A DNA stretch of 64,000 nucleotides from Pseudobacteroides sp. (GCF_036567765.1 NZ_DATCTU010000074.1:49606-113605); one strand, 5' to 3'; positions 17,035-24,888 are shown, counted from the first letter of the stretch. Translations and numbers: made by a program. The notes: generated from the sequence alone by a model not told the origin.

Positions 17035-17217
17035 TTATTGGTCAACACCTAACCATTTTAAAAATTTAGGCCTGGTTATGATGTGTTTTGAATTTATACG
17101 TTCTGACGGAAACTTCTTATTATTAAATAATCTGTAAACTTGATCCTGCGGCATTTTTAGAAATTCAATTACATCCTTTGGGGTTAATATCATCGGTAAG
17201 TTGTTGTAATCTTCCAT
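17035..17217 (-). CDS. Excisionase-like HTH protein
   Basis: A 60-aa protein with a winged-helix HTH_17/MerR-like fold: TPKDVIEFLKMPQDQVYRLF then an RP segment typical of Xis proteins. It would bind attachment-site DNA to favour excision or act as a regulator. The ATG at 17217 follows AAAGGA; the longer form starting at 17241 has no ribosome binding site. It is the first gene after a promoter carrying a LexA-type box (17247-17296). Confidence 0.7.
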   Translation of the reverse strand: MEDYNNLPMILTPKDVIEFLKMPQDQVYRLFNNKKFPSERINSKHIITRPKFLKWLGVDQ

Positions 17218-17246
17218 ATAATTTTGATTCCTTTCATGCATAATAT

Positions 17247-17296
17247 CGAACAGGCGTTCTAGTATTATGTTATACCCTATGTAACTTTTTAGTCAA
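17247..17296 (-). promoter_or_regulatory. LexA/DinR box on an early phage promoter
   Basis: On the minus strand TTGACT (17291-17296) is followed 16 bp later by TATAAC (17269-17274). Directly downstream is CGAACAGGCGTTCT when read on the plus strand (17247-17260). This matches 13 of 14 positions of the Gram-positive SOS box CGAACRNRYGTTYC. A bound LexA would cover the transcription start, so the excisionase-like gene and those after it could be SOS-induced. Confidence 0.65.
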
Positions 17297-17397
17297 ATTT
17301 ATGTTTCCTATTAGTTACGGTTTTAAGTGCTTTATAGTCGAATTACGTAACATTTTGTAAATTTTATTGATTTATCTGATTGCTGGATTTGAATTAC

Positions 17398-18054
17398 TTA
17401 TTTGCCTGATAGTTCAGAGTTAACACTTACAAGTGTCGCAATTGTTCTTGCTATTTCGCAAACCTCAGACACTGTTATATCCTTTTGATTCTGCAGGGCT
17501 TCGAGAGTGGCTATTTGGTAGTTGATTTTTACTTCATTACTTGGTCTTGGAACTATTGAAGTCGGGGTGCTGAGCATGTATTCTACAACTTCATTCAGGT
17601 TCATGCCTTTTGATGCGGCCAACTCTTTTACTCTTTGATACAGTTCTGGCTTAACCGTTATTGGTTTGTAGTAGCCTATAACTTCATTGTTGGATCTAGG
17701 CTTCATTGGAGAAAGTGGAGCTATAGGGGCTCTAAAGTAGTTATTGACTAAAAGCTTTTGTATTTTCCAGGCCAGCTCATCCTCGAAGGTTTTTGCGAGC
17801 ATTAAATACCCTGATTCTGTTAACAAAATCAAACCATTAGGAGCTAAAAAGCCCTGTTTTCCTGCTTCGTCCTTATTGAGGACGAAGTAATCCTCATTCA
17901 CAACAAAGTGTTTTTTGTTTCTGTGAAATGCTTTTCTAGACTGACTATCTTTCTTTTGATGCACAATATCAATTTCCTTAAAAGTTACCACTCTTTGGCC
18001 TTGATATTCTTTGATTGCTATTTCAGAACTATTGATTTTCATTAATTGAGTCAT
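17398..18054 (-). CDS. ORF6N-type phage antirepressor
   Basis: A 218-aa protein. The N-terminal domain has a QRVVTFKEID segment, then VNEDYFVL and LLTESGYLMLAK, the layout of ORF6N/Rha-like antirepressor domains. The C-terminal half is separate and helical, with a KPELYQRVKELAASKG stretch. Antirepressors bind the CI-type repressor and release lytic promoters. GGAGGA lies 9 nt before the ATG, which overlaps the preceding stop. Confidence 0.8.
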   Translation of the reverse strand: MTQLMKINSSEIAIKEYQGQRVVTFKEIDIVHQKKDSQSRKAFHRNKKHFVVNEDYFVLNKDEAGKQGFLAPNGLILLTESGYLMLAKTFEDELAWKIQKLLVNNYFRAPIAPLSPMKPRSNNEVIGYYKPITVKPELYQRVKELAASKGMNLNEVVEYMLSTPTSIVPRPSNEVKINYQIATLEALQNQKDITVSEVCEIARTIATLVSVNSELSGK

Positions 18055-18368
18055 TTTTCGCAGTCCTCCTCATAATGGATTGTTAGGTTATTGAGAATTA
18101 AAAACAGGTCTTGTTTTGTTAATTTCTTTTCCTTGAGCAGATTATTAAGCTTATCTGTTATTTGGGAACTGGTGGAAGTGCATCTAATTGTTTTAGTTTT
18201 AAAACTTTTCAATTTTGCGATCTTATCAGTCTGTTTTTTTATTTTTGTATTAAGTGCTAATAAAGCCATACATTGATCAAAGGTACTGAGGCTTCGAAAA
18301 TTCCTATATGAAATACCTATTGAAGCATCTTTATTAATGAGTTCTTCCATTGCGTCAACATAATCCAT
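18051..18368 (-). CDS. Phage protein with coiled-coil segment
   Basis: A 105-aa basic protein with a helical stretch, LNTKIKKQTDKIAKLKSF, likely to form a coiled coil. Function unknown. It lies between the Cro-like gene and the antirepressor and overlaps the latter by 4 nt. AAGGAGG precedes the ATG at 12 nt. Confidence 0.6.
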   Translation of the reverse strand: MDYVDAMEELINKDASIGISYRNFRSLSTFDQCMALLALNTKIKKQTDKIAKLKSFKTKTIRCTSTSSQITDKLNNLLKEKKLTKQDLFLILNNLTIHYEEDCEK

Positions 18369-18388
18369 TTTATTTCAATTCCTCCTTA

Positions 18389-18574
18389 TTAATTGATTGT
18401 CACATTTAGTCCAAGTACCTGAATGATTTTTTCTTTATGTTTAGCTCCTGGTCTATTTCCTTTTAATATGTCATACAGGTACGCTTGAGAAATGCCCAAC
18501 TGCTTTGATAAATCTTTGATTGTAAGCTCTTTGTCTATAAGTGCTTTTCTCATTTCCTTTTCAAAATCTCCCAT
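18389..18574 (-). CDS. Cro-like XRE-family HTH protein
   Basis: A 61-aa protein that is almost entirely one helix-turn-helix: LTIKDLSKQLGISQAYLYDILKG. Its position as first leftward gene, facing the CI-type repressor across an operator region, is that of Cro. It should bind the TTAGnCT..AGnCTAA operators and favour lytic growth. Confidence 0.8.
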   Translation of the reverse strand: MGDFEKEMRKALIDKELTIKDLSKQLGISQAYLYDILKGNRPGAKHKEKIIQVLGLNVTIN

Positions 18575-18633
18575 ATTGTTTTATCCCCCTTCCTTTATCT
18601 TGTAATTATGTTGAATAAATTCAGCAAAATATG

Positions 18634-18676
18634 TTGACAAAATTTAGACTATAGGCTAATATATACATATTGACAA
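18634..18676. promoter_or_regulatory. Overlapping opposed promoters with operator O1
   Basis: Rightward TTGACA (18634-18639), 17 bp, TAATAT (18657-18662) points to the repressor. On the other strand TTGTCA (18671-18676), 17 bp, TATAGT (18648-18653) points to the Cro-like gene. The near-palindrome TTAGACTATAGGCTAA (18644-18659, O1) lies inside both, so one bound repressor could shut off both promoters. Confidence 0.65.
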
Positions 18677-18729
18677 CTCGCTGGGAACGAGACATAAATA
18701 TTAGGTGTAATCAATTTTTGTCTAACTAT

Positions 18730-18773
18730 TTAGTCTATAGTCTAAGTATATAGTCTGTAGTCTAAATAGTCAA
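18730..18773. promoter_or_regulatory. Operators O2 and O3 with a leftward promoter
   Basis: TTAGTCTATAGTCTAA (18730-18745) and ATAGTCTGTAGTCTAA (18750-18765) are two operator copies 20 bp apart centre to centre, allowing same-face binding. A minus-strand TTGACT (18768-18773), 17 bp, TATACT (18745-18750) has O3 as its spacer and O2 just past its -10. Confidence 0.65.
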
Positions 18774-18800
18774 CTACTTTTTTAAAAATTTTTTAATTAT

Positions 18801-18816
18801 TTAGACTGGAGGCTAT
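18801..18816. promoter_or_regulatory. Operator O4 over the repressor ribosome binding site
   Basis: TTAGACTGGAGGCTAT is a fourth, degenerate operator copy. Its GGAGG is also the ribosome binding site of the repressor gene, whose ATG is at 18821. Binding here would let the repressor limit its own synthesis. Confidence 0.55.
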
Positions 18817-18820
18817 ATCA

Positions 18821-19396
18821 ATGAATTTATTAATACGCATAAAAATGCTGTGCTCTAAGAAATCAGTAGCTTTATCAAGGCTTGAACAGGATACAGGACT
18901 AGCAAACGGAAGCATCAGAAAATGGGAAAAAACACTTCCATCATCTGACAGACTCGAAAAGATTGCAGATTACTTTAATGTATCTACTGACTATCTTTTA
19001 GGAAGAACATTAAAAAGTATGATTGATGACAAGCTTATTGAAAAAGAAATGTCATTAGAATCTTTAGCCCTAAAAACTGGAGTGCCTTTATATTGGTTAC
19101 AAAATATCGACTCTTTTATACCAGGTACTTTTGGCGATTATGAAATCGGCTATGAATGGATGGCAAGAGTAGAAAAAGAATTGGGTATTCCCGATGAAGC
19201 ATTTCAAAAAGAACTTCTAAAGCAGGAGATACCTGTCTATGACGGTCCAACGAGCACCGCACTAGAAGACTTCTTTCCTGCTCCTCAGAATGTGGTTGAT
19301 CCTGACGAGCTTTCCATGCTCGATCTATTTAGAAAATTGCCATTAGATCTCAAGCACGATCTAATGAATTATGCAAAATATCTTTTAACTAAATAA
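18821..19396 (+). CDS. CI-like phage repressor without peptidase domain
   Basis: A 191-aa repressor. Residues 1-62 are an XRE helix-turn-helix (GSIRKWEKTLPSSDRLEKIA) ending in the STDYLLG signature of Cro/CI proteins. A second stretch, LIEKEMSLESLALKTGV, resembles another HTH. No S24 LexA-like Ser/Lys peptidase is visible and no ImmA-type protease gene is adjacent. Induction by RecA-driven self-cleavage is therefore unlikely; the antirepressor or LexA-box route is the likely alternative. Confidence 0.85.
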   Translation: MNLLIRIKMLCSKKSVALSRLEQDTGLANGSIRKWEKTLPSSDRLEKIADYFNVSTDYLLGRTLKSMIDDKLIEKEMSLESLALKTGVPLYWLQNIDSFIPGTFGDYEIGYEWMARVEKELGIPDEAFQKELLKQEIPVYDGPTSTALEDFFPAPQNVVDPDELSMLDLFRKLPLDLKHDLMNYAKYLLTK

Positions 19397-19517
19397 TTTG
19401 GTACAAATCCTATTTTGGAAAAGGGTACTGACATTATAAGTATCCTTTCTATGAATAGAACGGAATTTTCCGTTGTACTCATTTGTGATATTAAATTACT
19501 TACAGAGGATGGTGAAC

Positions 19518-20747
19518 ATGGAAAAAGATAAAAAACCTAAAAAGGACAAGCAAAAAAGGCGTGGAAGAAATGAAGGAATGGTTAGATATCTGGAAGATAA
19601 GAAAATATATGAGGCCAGATATGCTATAGGTGTTGATGAGGGTGGCAAAACCAAATATAAAAGCATATACGGCAAAAAGAAAACTGGACCTGGCGGAGTG
19701 CTTGAAAGAATGAGAGAAGCTTTACAGGCTTTAGGTAAAGGCGAGTATGTTGAACCTTCTGATAAATCCTTGATTGTTTGGTGCAAGGAATGGTATGAGA
19801 CATATAAAAAGCCTACTGTTAAGACCAACACCAAAGAAAAGTACCTAACATCATTAAAGAGAATAGAAAATGCGGATATTGCCGATATGCGATTAAAAGA
19901 TGTTTCTCAAGACATTCTCCAAAAATACTACAATAAACTGATTGAAAAATATTCCGAAGAAACCATTAAGGCAACTCACAGTTTAATTAATGGTGCATTA
20001 GATAAAGCAGAAGACATGAGAATGATTGTAAAAAATCCAGCTAAAAAACTAATTATTCCTAAAAAAGATAATAGCGATGAAGGAGAGGTAAAAGCATTAA
20101 CCGAGGATGAGTATACTCTTCTCATGAATGAACTTATGAGAAGAAGCAATTATTTTATGTATTTAAATTTTATGGCCAACACAGGGCTTAGGCCAGGGGA
20201 AGCAATTGCCCTAAATAGGTCAGATATTAACATTAAGGATAAAACTGTTAATGTTAATAAAACCTTTATACGTAAAACTAAATCAGCCCAAAACAGCCCA
20301 AAAACAAAGTCCAGTAAAAGAATTGTGCCTATACCAGATCATACTTTAACATTATTAACTGACTATATGAATAAGCAGAAAAATAAAGAAGATTCAAGCC
20401 CATTATTTCAAACTAAAAACGGTACTAGGTTAAGTGAAAGAAATTGTTCTCGGCCGTTAAAAGATATAGGCGAGGATTTAAAATTAGGATGGGTGCATCT
20501 TCATACTATGAGGCACACTTTTGCTTCAAGGCTATTCAAAAATAAAGTTGATATTAAAATAATTAGTGAATTATTAGGCCATGCCAAAGTCGCTACAACA
20601 TATGATATATATGTTCACTTCATAGATAATATAGTTTCAGAGTCAGTTCAAGTTTTAAACACTGATTCCATACCTGAAAAGCTTCCTGAAAAGCTTCCTG
20701 AAAAGACCAAGAGAGCAAGCAAAAAGAAAACTAAAAAGAAAAAGTGA
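19518..20747 (+). CDS. int: Phage tyrosine integrase
   Basis: A 409-aa site-specific recombinase. A basic N-terminal arm-binding domain is followed by a SAM-like core-binding domain and the catalytic domain. The catalytic residues are visible: R in NTGLRPGEA, H..R in HTMRHTFASR, H in LLGHAKVATT and the nucleophile Y in YDIYVHF. The C-terminus is a lysine-rich tail with three PEKL/PEK repeats. ATG 19518 follows GAGG by 9-10 nt. It faces tRNA-Thr and should integrate the phage there. Confidence 0.95.
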   Translation: MEKDKKPKKDKQKRRGRNEGMVRYLEDKKIYEARYAIGVDEGGKTKYKSIYGKKKTGPGGVLERMREALQALGKGEYVEPSDKSLIVWCKEWYETYKKPTVKTNTKEKYLTSLKRIENADIADMRLKDVSQDILQKYYNKLIEKYSEETIKATHSLINGALDKAEDMRMIVKNPAKKLIIPKKDNSDEGEVKALTEDEYTLLMNELMRRSNYFMYLNFMANTGLRPGEAIALNRSDINIKDKTVNVNKTFIRKTKSAQNSPKTKSSKRIVPIPDHTLTLLTDYMNKQKNKEDSSPLFQTKNGTRLSERNCSRPLKDIGEDLKLGWVHLHTMRHTFASRLFKNKVDIKIISELLGHAKVATTYDIYVHFIDNIVSESVQVLNTDSIPEKLPEKLPEKTKRASKKKTKKKK

Positions 20748-20807
20748 TTTTTATATTTTTGCACATTTTTGTATGTGTTGGTATTACTGCTTTTCAAGGA
20801 TTGTTTT

Positions 20808-20829
20808 GTACCACTTAAGTACCACTTAA
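20808..20829. repeat. Tandem GTACCACTTAA repeat, probable integrase arm sites
   Basis: Two perfect 11-bp direct copies of GTACCACTTAA lie 60 bp after the integrase stop. Short direct repeats containing GTACCAC next to an integrase are typical of arm-type binding sites around attP. The other half of the attachment region is outside the window. Confidence 0.5.
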
Positions 20830-20898
20830 GAAATGAAAAATCATAAAAAACGATGCAAAAATTCGCAAATTTTAATTTCTAATGTGATTGCACAGAAA

Positions 20899-20940
20899 AA
20901 CCGCAAACGCTTTATTTTCTAACGTTTGCGGTTTCTTTTT
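20899..20940. terminator. Strong bidirectional terminator between integrase and tRNA-Thr
   Basis: AACCGCAAACG (20899-20909) pairs perfectly with CGTTTGCGGTT (20923-20933). It is followed by a T-rich run on the plus strand and preceded by a run of A, so it can stop both the integrase transcript and the leftward tRNA transcript. Confidence 0.8.
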
Positions 20941-20943
20941 CTA

Positions 20944-21016
20944 AGCCCTTAACCAGAATCGAACTGGTGACCTCATCCTTACCATGGATGCGCTCTGCCG
21001 ACTGAGCTATAAGGGC
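20944..21016 (-). tRNA. tRNA-Thr(GGT)
   Basis: A 73-nt cloverleaf with acceptor stem GCCCTTA/TAAGGGC and anticodon stem CATCC/GGATG enclosing loop ATGGTAA, anticodon GGT. The TTCGATTC T-loop is present. CCA is not encoded. Its 3' end faces the integrase, making it the probable prophage attachment target. Confidence 0.95.
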
Positions 21017-21022
21017 ACGATA

Positions 21023-21093
21023 AGCGGGTGAAGGGAATCGAACCCTCGCTGTCAGCTTGGGAAGCTGATGTTCTACCATTGAACTACACCCGC
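21023..21093 (-). tRNA. tRNA-Gly(CCC)
   Basis: A 71-nt cloverleaf with acceptor GCGGGTG/CACCCGC and anticodon stem CAGC/GCTG enclosing loop TTCCCAA, anticodon CCC. It lies 6 nt upstream of tRNA-Thr in the same direction, so the two are probably one transcript. Confidence 0.95.
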
Positions 21094-21232
21094 AGTTTAT
21101 TCCTTTATTGGTCAAAAATAACATCCCGTAATTAGGAATGCTATCTTTATGTATCAAATATTTTTGAGACGATTGAAATTATAACATAAAATCAATGTAT
21201 CGTCTAGTGCCATATTGTACGAAATATGGCGA

Positions 21233-21877
21233 TTATACCTTACCTTCTTCAAGATATTTCTCCAATTTGCGTTTTACTCGCTGAAGTGCATTATCTATTG
21301 ACTTTACATGCCTGTCCAGTTCCTCAGCAATTTCCTGATATGATCTGCCCTGCAAATAAAGTGACAGAACTTCCCATTCCAAGCCGCTCAGAATTTCACC
21401 CATTTTTTCTTCAATACCATTAAACTCTTCCCTGTTTATAATCATTTCTTCAGGGTCGGAAACGCTTTCCTCACTTATCAAATCCATAAGGGTGCGATCA
21501 GACTCTTCGTCAAAGACGGGCCTGTTAAGTGAAACATAAGAGTTAAGTGGAATATGCTTCTGCCTTGTAGCTGTTTTGATTGCAGTAATTATTTGTCTTG
21601 TAATGCAAAGCTCGGCAAAAGCCCGGAATGAAGACAACTTGTCCTCTCTGAAATCTCGGATGGCTTTAAAAAGTCCGATCATTCCTTCCTGGATAATGTC
21701 TTCCCTGTCGGCACCAATTAAAAAATATGTTCTGGCTTTGGCACGAACGAAGCTCCTGTACTTGTTGATAAGATATTCAAGGGCTATGCTGTCACCAGAT
21801 CGTGCATCTAATATTACTTCCTCATCATGCATTGTACTAAAAGAATTGGCCATTCCGGTTTGTACATTTGTTTTCAA
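21233..21877 (-). CDS. sigH: RNA polymerase sigma-H factor
   Basis: A 214-aa sigma-70 family factor very close to Bacillus SigH. Region 2 contains YFLIGADREDIIQEGMIGLF, followed by AELCITRQIITAIKTATRQK, and region 4 ends RSYQEIAEELDRHVKSIDNA. SigH starts the sporulation programme and transcribes transition-phase genes. The TTG at 21877 has GGGGGG 7 nt upstream and gives the normal family length; ATG 21949 would add 24 atypical residues. It is last in the gltX-cysE-cysS-mrnC-rlmB-sigH order. Confidence 0.95.
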   Translation of the reverse strand: MKTNVQTGMANSFSTMHDEEVILDARSGDSIALEYLINKYRSFVRAKARTYFLIGADREDIIQEGMIGLFKAIRDFREDKLSSFRAFAELCITRQIITAIKTATRQKHIPLNSYVSLNRPVFDEESDRTLMDLISEESVSDPEEMIINREEFNGIEEKMGEILSGLEWEVLSLYLQGRSYQEIAEELDRHVKSIDNALQRVKRKLEKYLEEGKV

Positions 21878-21949
21878 GTTGAAGCCCCCCTGTCTGACTT
21901 TATTGTTACAATATTTCCCAAAAGCTTTAGCAGGATTATAAACATACAT

Positions 21950-22406
21950 TCAGTATCAAATAATTACAGCTCAACCATCGGAAAATAATTTTTCCTAAAA
22001 TCTATAAACTTAACCGACCGGATGCTTTCCGGCGGGGGTATACCTTATCAGAGAAAACATTGTTAAATAAACTCAACAATTAAAATTAACTTCTATAATT
22101 TAATATTTTCATTTGATTCAGTGGGAATAAAGTTACATTGCAGTCATTCTAGTCATTTGCAACCTAAAATTGTCAAGGCAACATATAGTAAATTATAAGG
22201 AGCAACTTGCCTATTGTCAAGCTTAAAACAAGTTATGCCTCATTTTAATACAAATCTTTCGATATAATTTATCGGCAGTATCAAATTGTTTAGTAAACAC
22301 TATTGTCATACTATCAAAAAATTCTTTTTTCATGACTGTTTTTACTAAATAGCCTTCAAAAACAACAATAATATTTATTTGTAGGCCTTATTATTTCACT
22401 ATACCT
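21950..22406. other. Noncoding region upstream of sigH
   Basis: These 457 bp hold no gene I can support. In Bacillus the yacP/rae1 gene sits here; no remnant is visible. The one notable element is a GC-rich hairpin at about 22013-22036 (CCGG..CCGG with flanking CCG/CGG), embedded in AT-rich DNA in what would be the sigH leader. The rest is AT-rich and may contain the sigH promoters. Confidence 0.5.
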
Positions 22407-23285
22407 CTACACACCTCTTTGCTTCAATATTTCGTACATCATGACAGCAGCAGCAACAGAGGCATTTAATGACGAAATATTTCCCATCATTGGAATTCTA
22501 ACCACAAAATCACATTTTTCCCTTACTAGTCTGCCCATGCCTTCGCCCTCACTGCCAATTACCAGTGCAACAGGGCCTTTCAAGTCGCTCTTGTAAAACT
22601 CTTTTTCACCTGTCTGATCTGTTCCGATTACCCAAATATTGTTCTTCTTAAGATAATCAATGGTCTGGGCAATATTTGTTACCCTCGCAACAGGTACATA
22701 TTCAATAGCTCCTGCAGAAGCCTTTGCTACAACAGATGTGAGTCCTACCGCTCTTCTCTTGGGTATAATAACTCCATGCACGCCTACTGCATCGGCTGTC
22801 CTTAAAATAGATCCCAGATTATGTGCGTCGTTTATTTCATCAAGAATCAGAATAAACGGAGGCTTTCCGCTATTCTCCGATTCCTTTAATATATCGTCAA
22901 CTTCAACATATTCCTTAACAGAAACATAAGCAATTACACCTTGATGAGATTTGGTAAGGGAAATACTGTCAAGGTTCCTTCTATCAACCTCCTGGATAGT
23001 TATTCCCATTTCCTTCGCCATTGCAGCAATTTGCTTTATAGAACCTTCTCTCTCACCTTTTGCAATAAGTATCTTATTTATAGTCCTTCCCGCTTTTAAC
23101 GCTTCCAAAACAGGGTTTCTGCCCTCTAATATGTCTGAGTTTTTATCTTCACCTTCAAACCCCAAACTTCTGTCAGGTTTATCAAGCACTTCTCTCTTTT
23201 TGTCTAGGTGAAATTCACCTGAACTTCTTGGCTGTTTGCCGTCTCTTCTATCTCTTCTATTCTTGTTTCCTCTGAAATCACTCAT
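22407..23285 (-). CDS. rlmB: 23S rRNA 2'-O-ribose methyltransferase RlmB (SpoU family)
   Basis: A 292-aa SpoU/TrmH-family enzyme. A charged ~50-residue N-terminal extension precedes the substrate-binding domain starting ILEGRNPVLEAL. The SPOUT catalytic domain has motif 1 DAHNLGSILRTAD, motif 2 ALVIGSEGEGM and motif 3 IPMMGNISSLNASVAAA. It should methylate G2251 of 23S rRNA. It is downstream of mrnC, as in Bacillus. Confidence 0.92.
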   Translation of the reverse strand: MSDFRGNKNRRDRRDGKQPRSSGEFHLDKKREVLDKPDRSLGFEGEDKNSDILEGRNPVLEALKAGRTINKILIAKGEREGSIKQIAAMAKEMGITIQEVDRRNLDSISLTKSHQGVIAYVSVKEYVEVDDILKESENSGKPPFILILDEINDAHNLGSILRTADAVGVHGVIIPKRRAVGLTSVVAKASAGAIEYVPVARVTNIAQTIDYLKKNNIWVIGTDQTGEKEFYKSDLKGPVALVIGSEGEGMGRLVREKCDFVVRIPMMGNISSLNASVAAAVMMYEILKQRGV

Positions 23286-23352
23286 AATTTATCTTCTTTC
23301 AATTCATTATGTTTAAATTTTACGTAATTATATTTTCTTTTAGTTAATATAT

Positions 23353-23772
23353 TTATACAGATACAGACATTTTTAAAATTTCTGTCAGCCTGCCGTAATC
23401 CTTTTTCAAGTACAAATAGCCCAACAGCGTTTCAAAGCCTGTTGCGTACTTGTATTCTACAACGTCAGCATTTTTAGGAATGGTGCCGGATTTTGCGTTT
23501 CTGCCCCTTCTCACAACCTCCTGCTCATCTTCAGTTAAGTTATCCATGATACTATGAATGATATCGGATTGGGCTTTTGCCTTAACAAAAGCAACAGATT
23601 GCTTGTGAAGCTTGTACACAGGTGCATTCCCCTTTGACACTAATAGGGTACGGATAAAAACCTCATAGACAGAATCACCTATGTAGGCTAGTACAAGAGG
23701 AGAGTACTGATTAACGTCCGAATGACTTACATTATTGTCCTTTAATACATTTTCGATAAATTCAATAAGCAT
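23353..23772 (-). CDS. mrnC: Mini-ribonuclease III
   Basis: A 139-aa RNase III-like catalytic domain without a dsRNA-binding domain, the hallmark of Mini-III. The signature LAYIGDSVYEVFIR carries the catalytic D, and the RRGRNAKSGTIPKNAD helix follows. It matures 23S rRNA. The ATG at 23772 directly follows an in-frame TTG, and the ribosome binding site is weak. It sits 68 bp before rlmB in the same direction, so the two rRNA enzymes are probably cotranscribed. Confidence 0.92.
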   Translation of the reverse strand: MLIEFIENVLKDNNVSHSDVNQYSPLVLAYIGDSVYEVFIRTLLVSKGNAPVYKLHKQSVAFVKAKAQSDIIHSIMDNLTEDEQEVVRRGRNAKSGTIPKNADVVEYKYATGFETLLGYLYLKKDYGRLTEILKMSVSV

Positions 23773-23984
23773 CAATATCTTTTTACCTTACTTTTTATAT
23801 TGTTAATAATATTGTTAAATTAAAATCTTACAATAATCAATTATTTGCATTATACCATATTAATAATACACATACCACTGCAAAATATTCATTTTTTATT
23901 GGCTGAAAGAATAAAAATCGAGGTTTGATGATATATAGGAGGCATGAGAAAGCTGTTACTAGACCTAAGAATTATTCACCCTGA

Positions 23985-24347
23985 CTATTCACTTGGCACA
24001 CTGCAAAACTTATTGATGGTTTCCTGGAGACGTTTGTCATTAACAGGTTTTACTATATAATCGCTTGCTCCCGCCTTAATTGCTTCAAGCACTTTATTCT
24101 TATCGCTTATGACAGAGCAAATTATTATCTTGCCGCTTATCTCATTTTTTATAAGCCTGGTAGCCGTGATTCCATCCATTTTGGGCATAACAACATCCAT
24201 AAAAACCAAATCAGGTTGTTCTCTTATACATTTGAGAACCGCATCCTCACCGTTTTCCGCCTCTATAACCTCATAGCCATATTTGGCTAATTGATTGGAC
24301 AATAATCTTCTCATGAATAATACATCATCAGCAATAAGTACTTTCAT
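23985..24347 (-). CDS. Stand-alone CheY-like response regulator
   Basis: A 120-aa single receiver domain: acidic pair IADD, phospho-acceptor D in LVFMDVVMPKMDG, ICSVIS carrying the conserved Ser, and IVKPV with the Lys. There is no output domain and no kinase nearby. Such proteins relay phosphate to the flagellar motor or to other proteins. ATG 24347 is 6 nt after GGAG; ATG 24359 lacks a site. Its place between cysS and mrnC interrupts a normally tight block. Confidence 0.9.
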   Translation of the reverse strand: MKVLIADDVLFMRRLLSNQLAKYGYEVIEAENGEDAVLKCIREQPDLVFMDVVMPKMDGITATRLIKNEISGKIIICSVISDKNKVLEAIKAGASDYIVKPVNDKRLQETINKFCSVPSE

Positions 24348-24359
24348 ATTTTTCTCCAT

Positions 24360-24674
24360 ATTTGAAGTTTACTATAATATTCTGGAAAACAAAGAACCAC
24401 ACCAATTTTACAGACTAGAAAATTAAAAATTTATAATATTAAAATGTTAAAATTTAATTGAAGCATAAATGCAATTGATTTCTATTTATAATAATTTTAG
24501 CATACTTCAAATGATATGTAAATAAACCCGAGATAATAAAAAAGATTATAAAACCCCAAAAAAGATCAATAAATTCTTAGCTTTTAAAAAGCTTCCTAAT
24601 AATTTATAGTGCAATTTGTGAAAAGTGAATAAAAAAATTTACTAATTAATAACTTTTTATTAACAATTTGTACA
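24360..24674. other. AT-rich noncoding stretch
   Basis: About 315 bp, very AT-rich, with no reading frame of note. It separates the CheY-like gene from the candidate small RNA promoter and may hold the promoter for the CheY-like gene. I see no other structured element in it. Confidence 0.5.
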
Positions 24675-24703
24675 TTGACTAGATATAAATATAATTTTAT
24701 AAT
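24675..24703 (+). promoter_or_regulatory. Near-consensus rightward promoter
   Basis: TTGACT (24675-24680), 17 bp, TATAAT (24698-24703). No plus-strand gene follows for several kilobases, but a terminator lies ~55 bp downstream, so it may drive a small RNA. Confidence 0.6.
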
Positions 24704-24709
24704 AATAGT

Positions 24710-24790
24710 GTACACTTATACTTTTACCTCCTATTTTTGATATAAATATAGAGGAATCTGCGGCAAGAGCAAAAGCCGCAGTTTTTTGTT
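24710..24790 (+). ncRNA. Candidate ~80-nt small RNA
   Basis: The interval runs from the predicted start of the TTGACT/TATAAT promoter to a factor-independent terminator: CTGCGGC (24758-24764), 10-nt loop, GCCGCAG (24775-24781), then TTTTTT. The first part contains CCTCCTAT, which can pair with ATAGAGG and resembles an anti-Shine-Dalgarno stretch of C-rich regulatory RNAs. It is transcribed against cysS-mrnC. Existence is inferred from promoter and terminator only. Confidence 0.45.
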
Positions 24791-24834
24791 TTTATAAGCA
24801 AATTTTTCATCTTCTGCAAACATGAACGTAAATA

Positions 24835-24862
24835 GAAGGCGATTATAAAAGTAATCGCCTTC
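24835..24862. terminator. Terminator hairpin after cysS
   Basis: GAAGGCGATTA (24835-24845) pairs perfectly over 11 bp with TAATCGCCTTC (24852-24862) around a 6-nt loop, 27 bp after the cysS stop. The T run on the cysS side is short. Confidence 0.65.
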
Positions 24863-24888
24863 TTCTATTAAATACATTTATAGAGTTA

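Noticed and set aside
18821..19396. LexA-like self-cleaving repressor
   Set aside because: No Ala-Gly or Cys-Gly cleavage site followed by Ser and Lys catalytic segments is present in the C-terminal half.
22013..22060. c-di-GMP or other known riboswitch in the sigH leader
   Set aside because: The CCGG hairpin is present but the conserved cores of known riboswitch classes are not visible.
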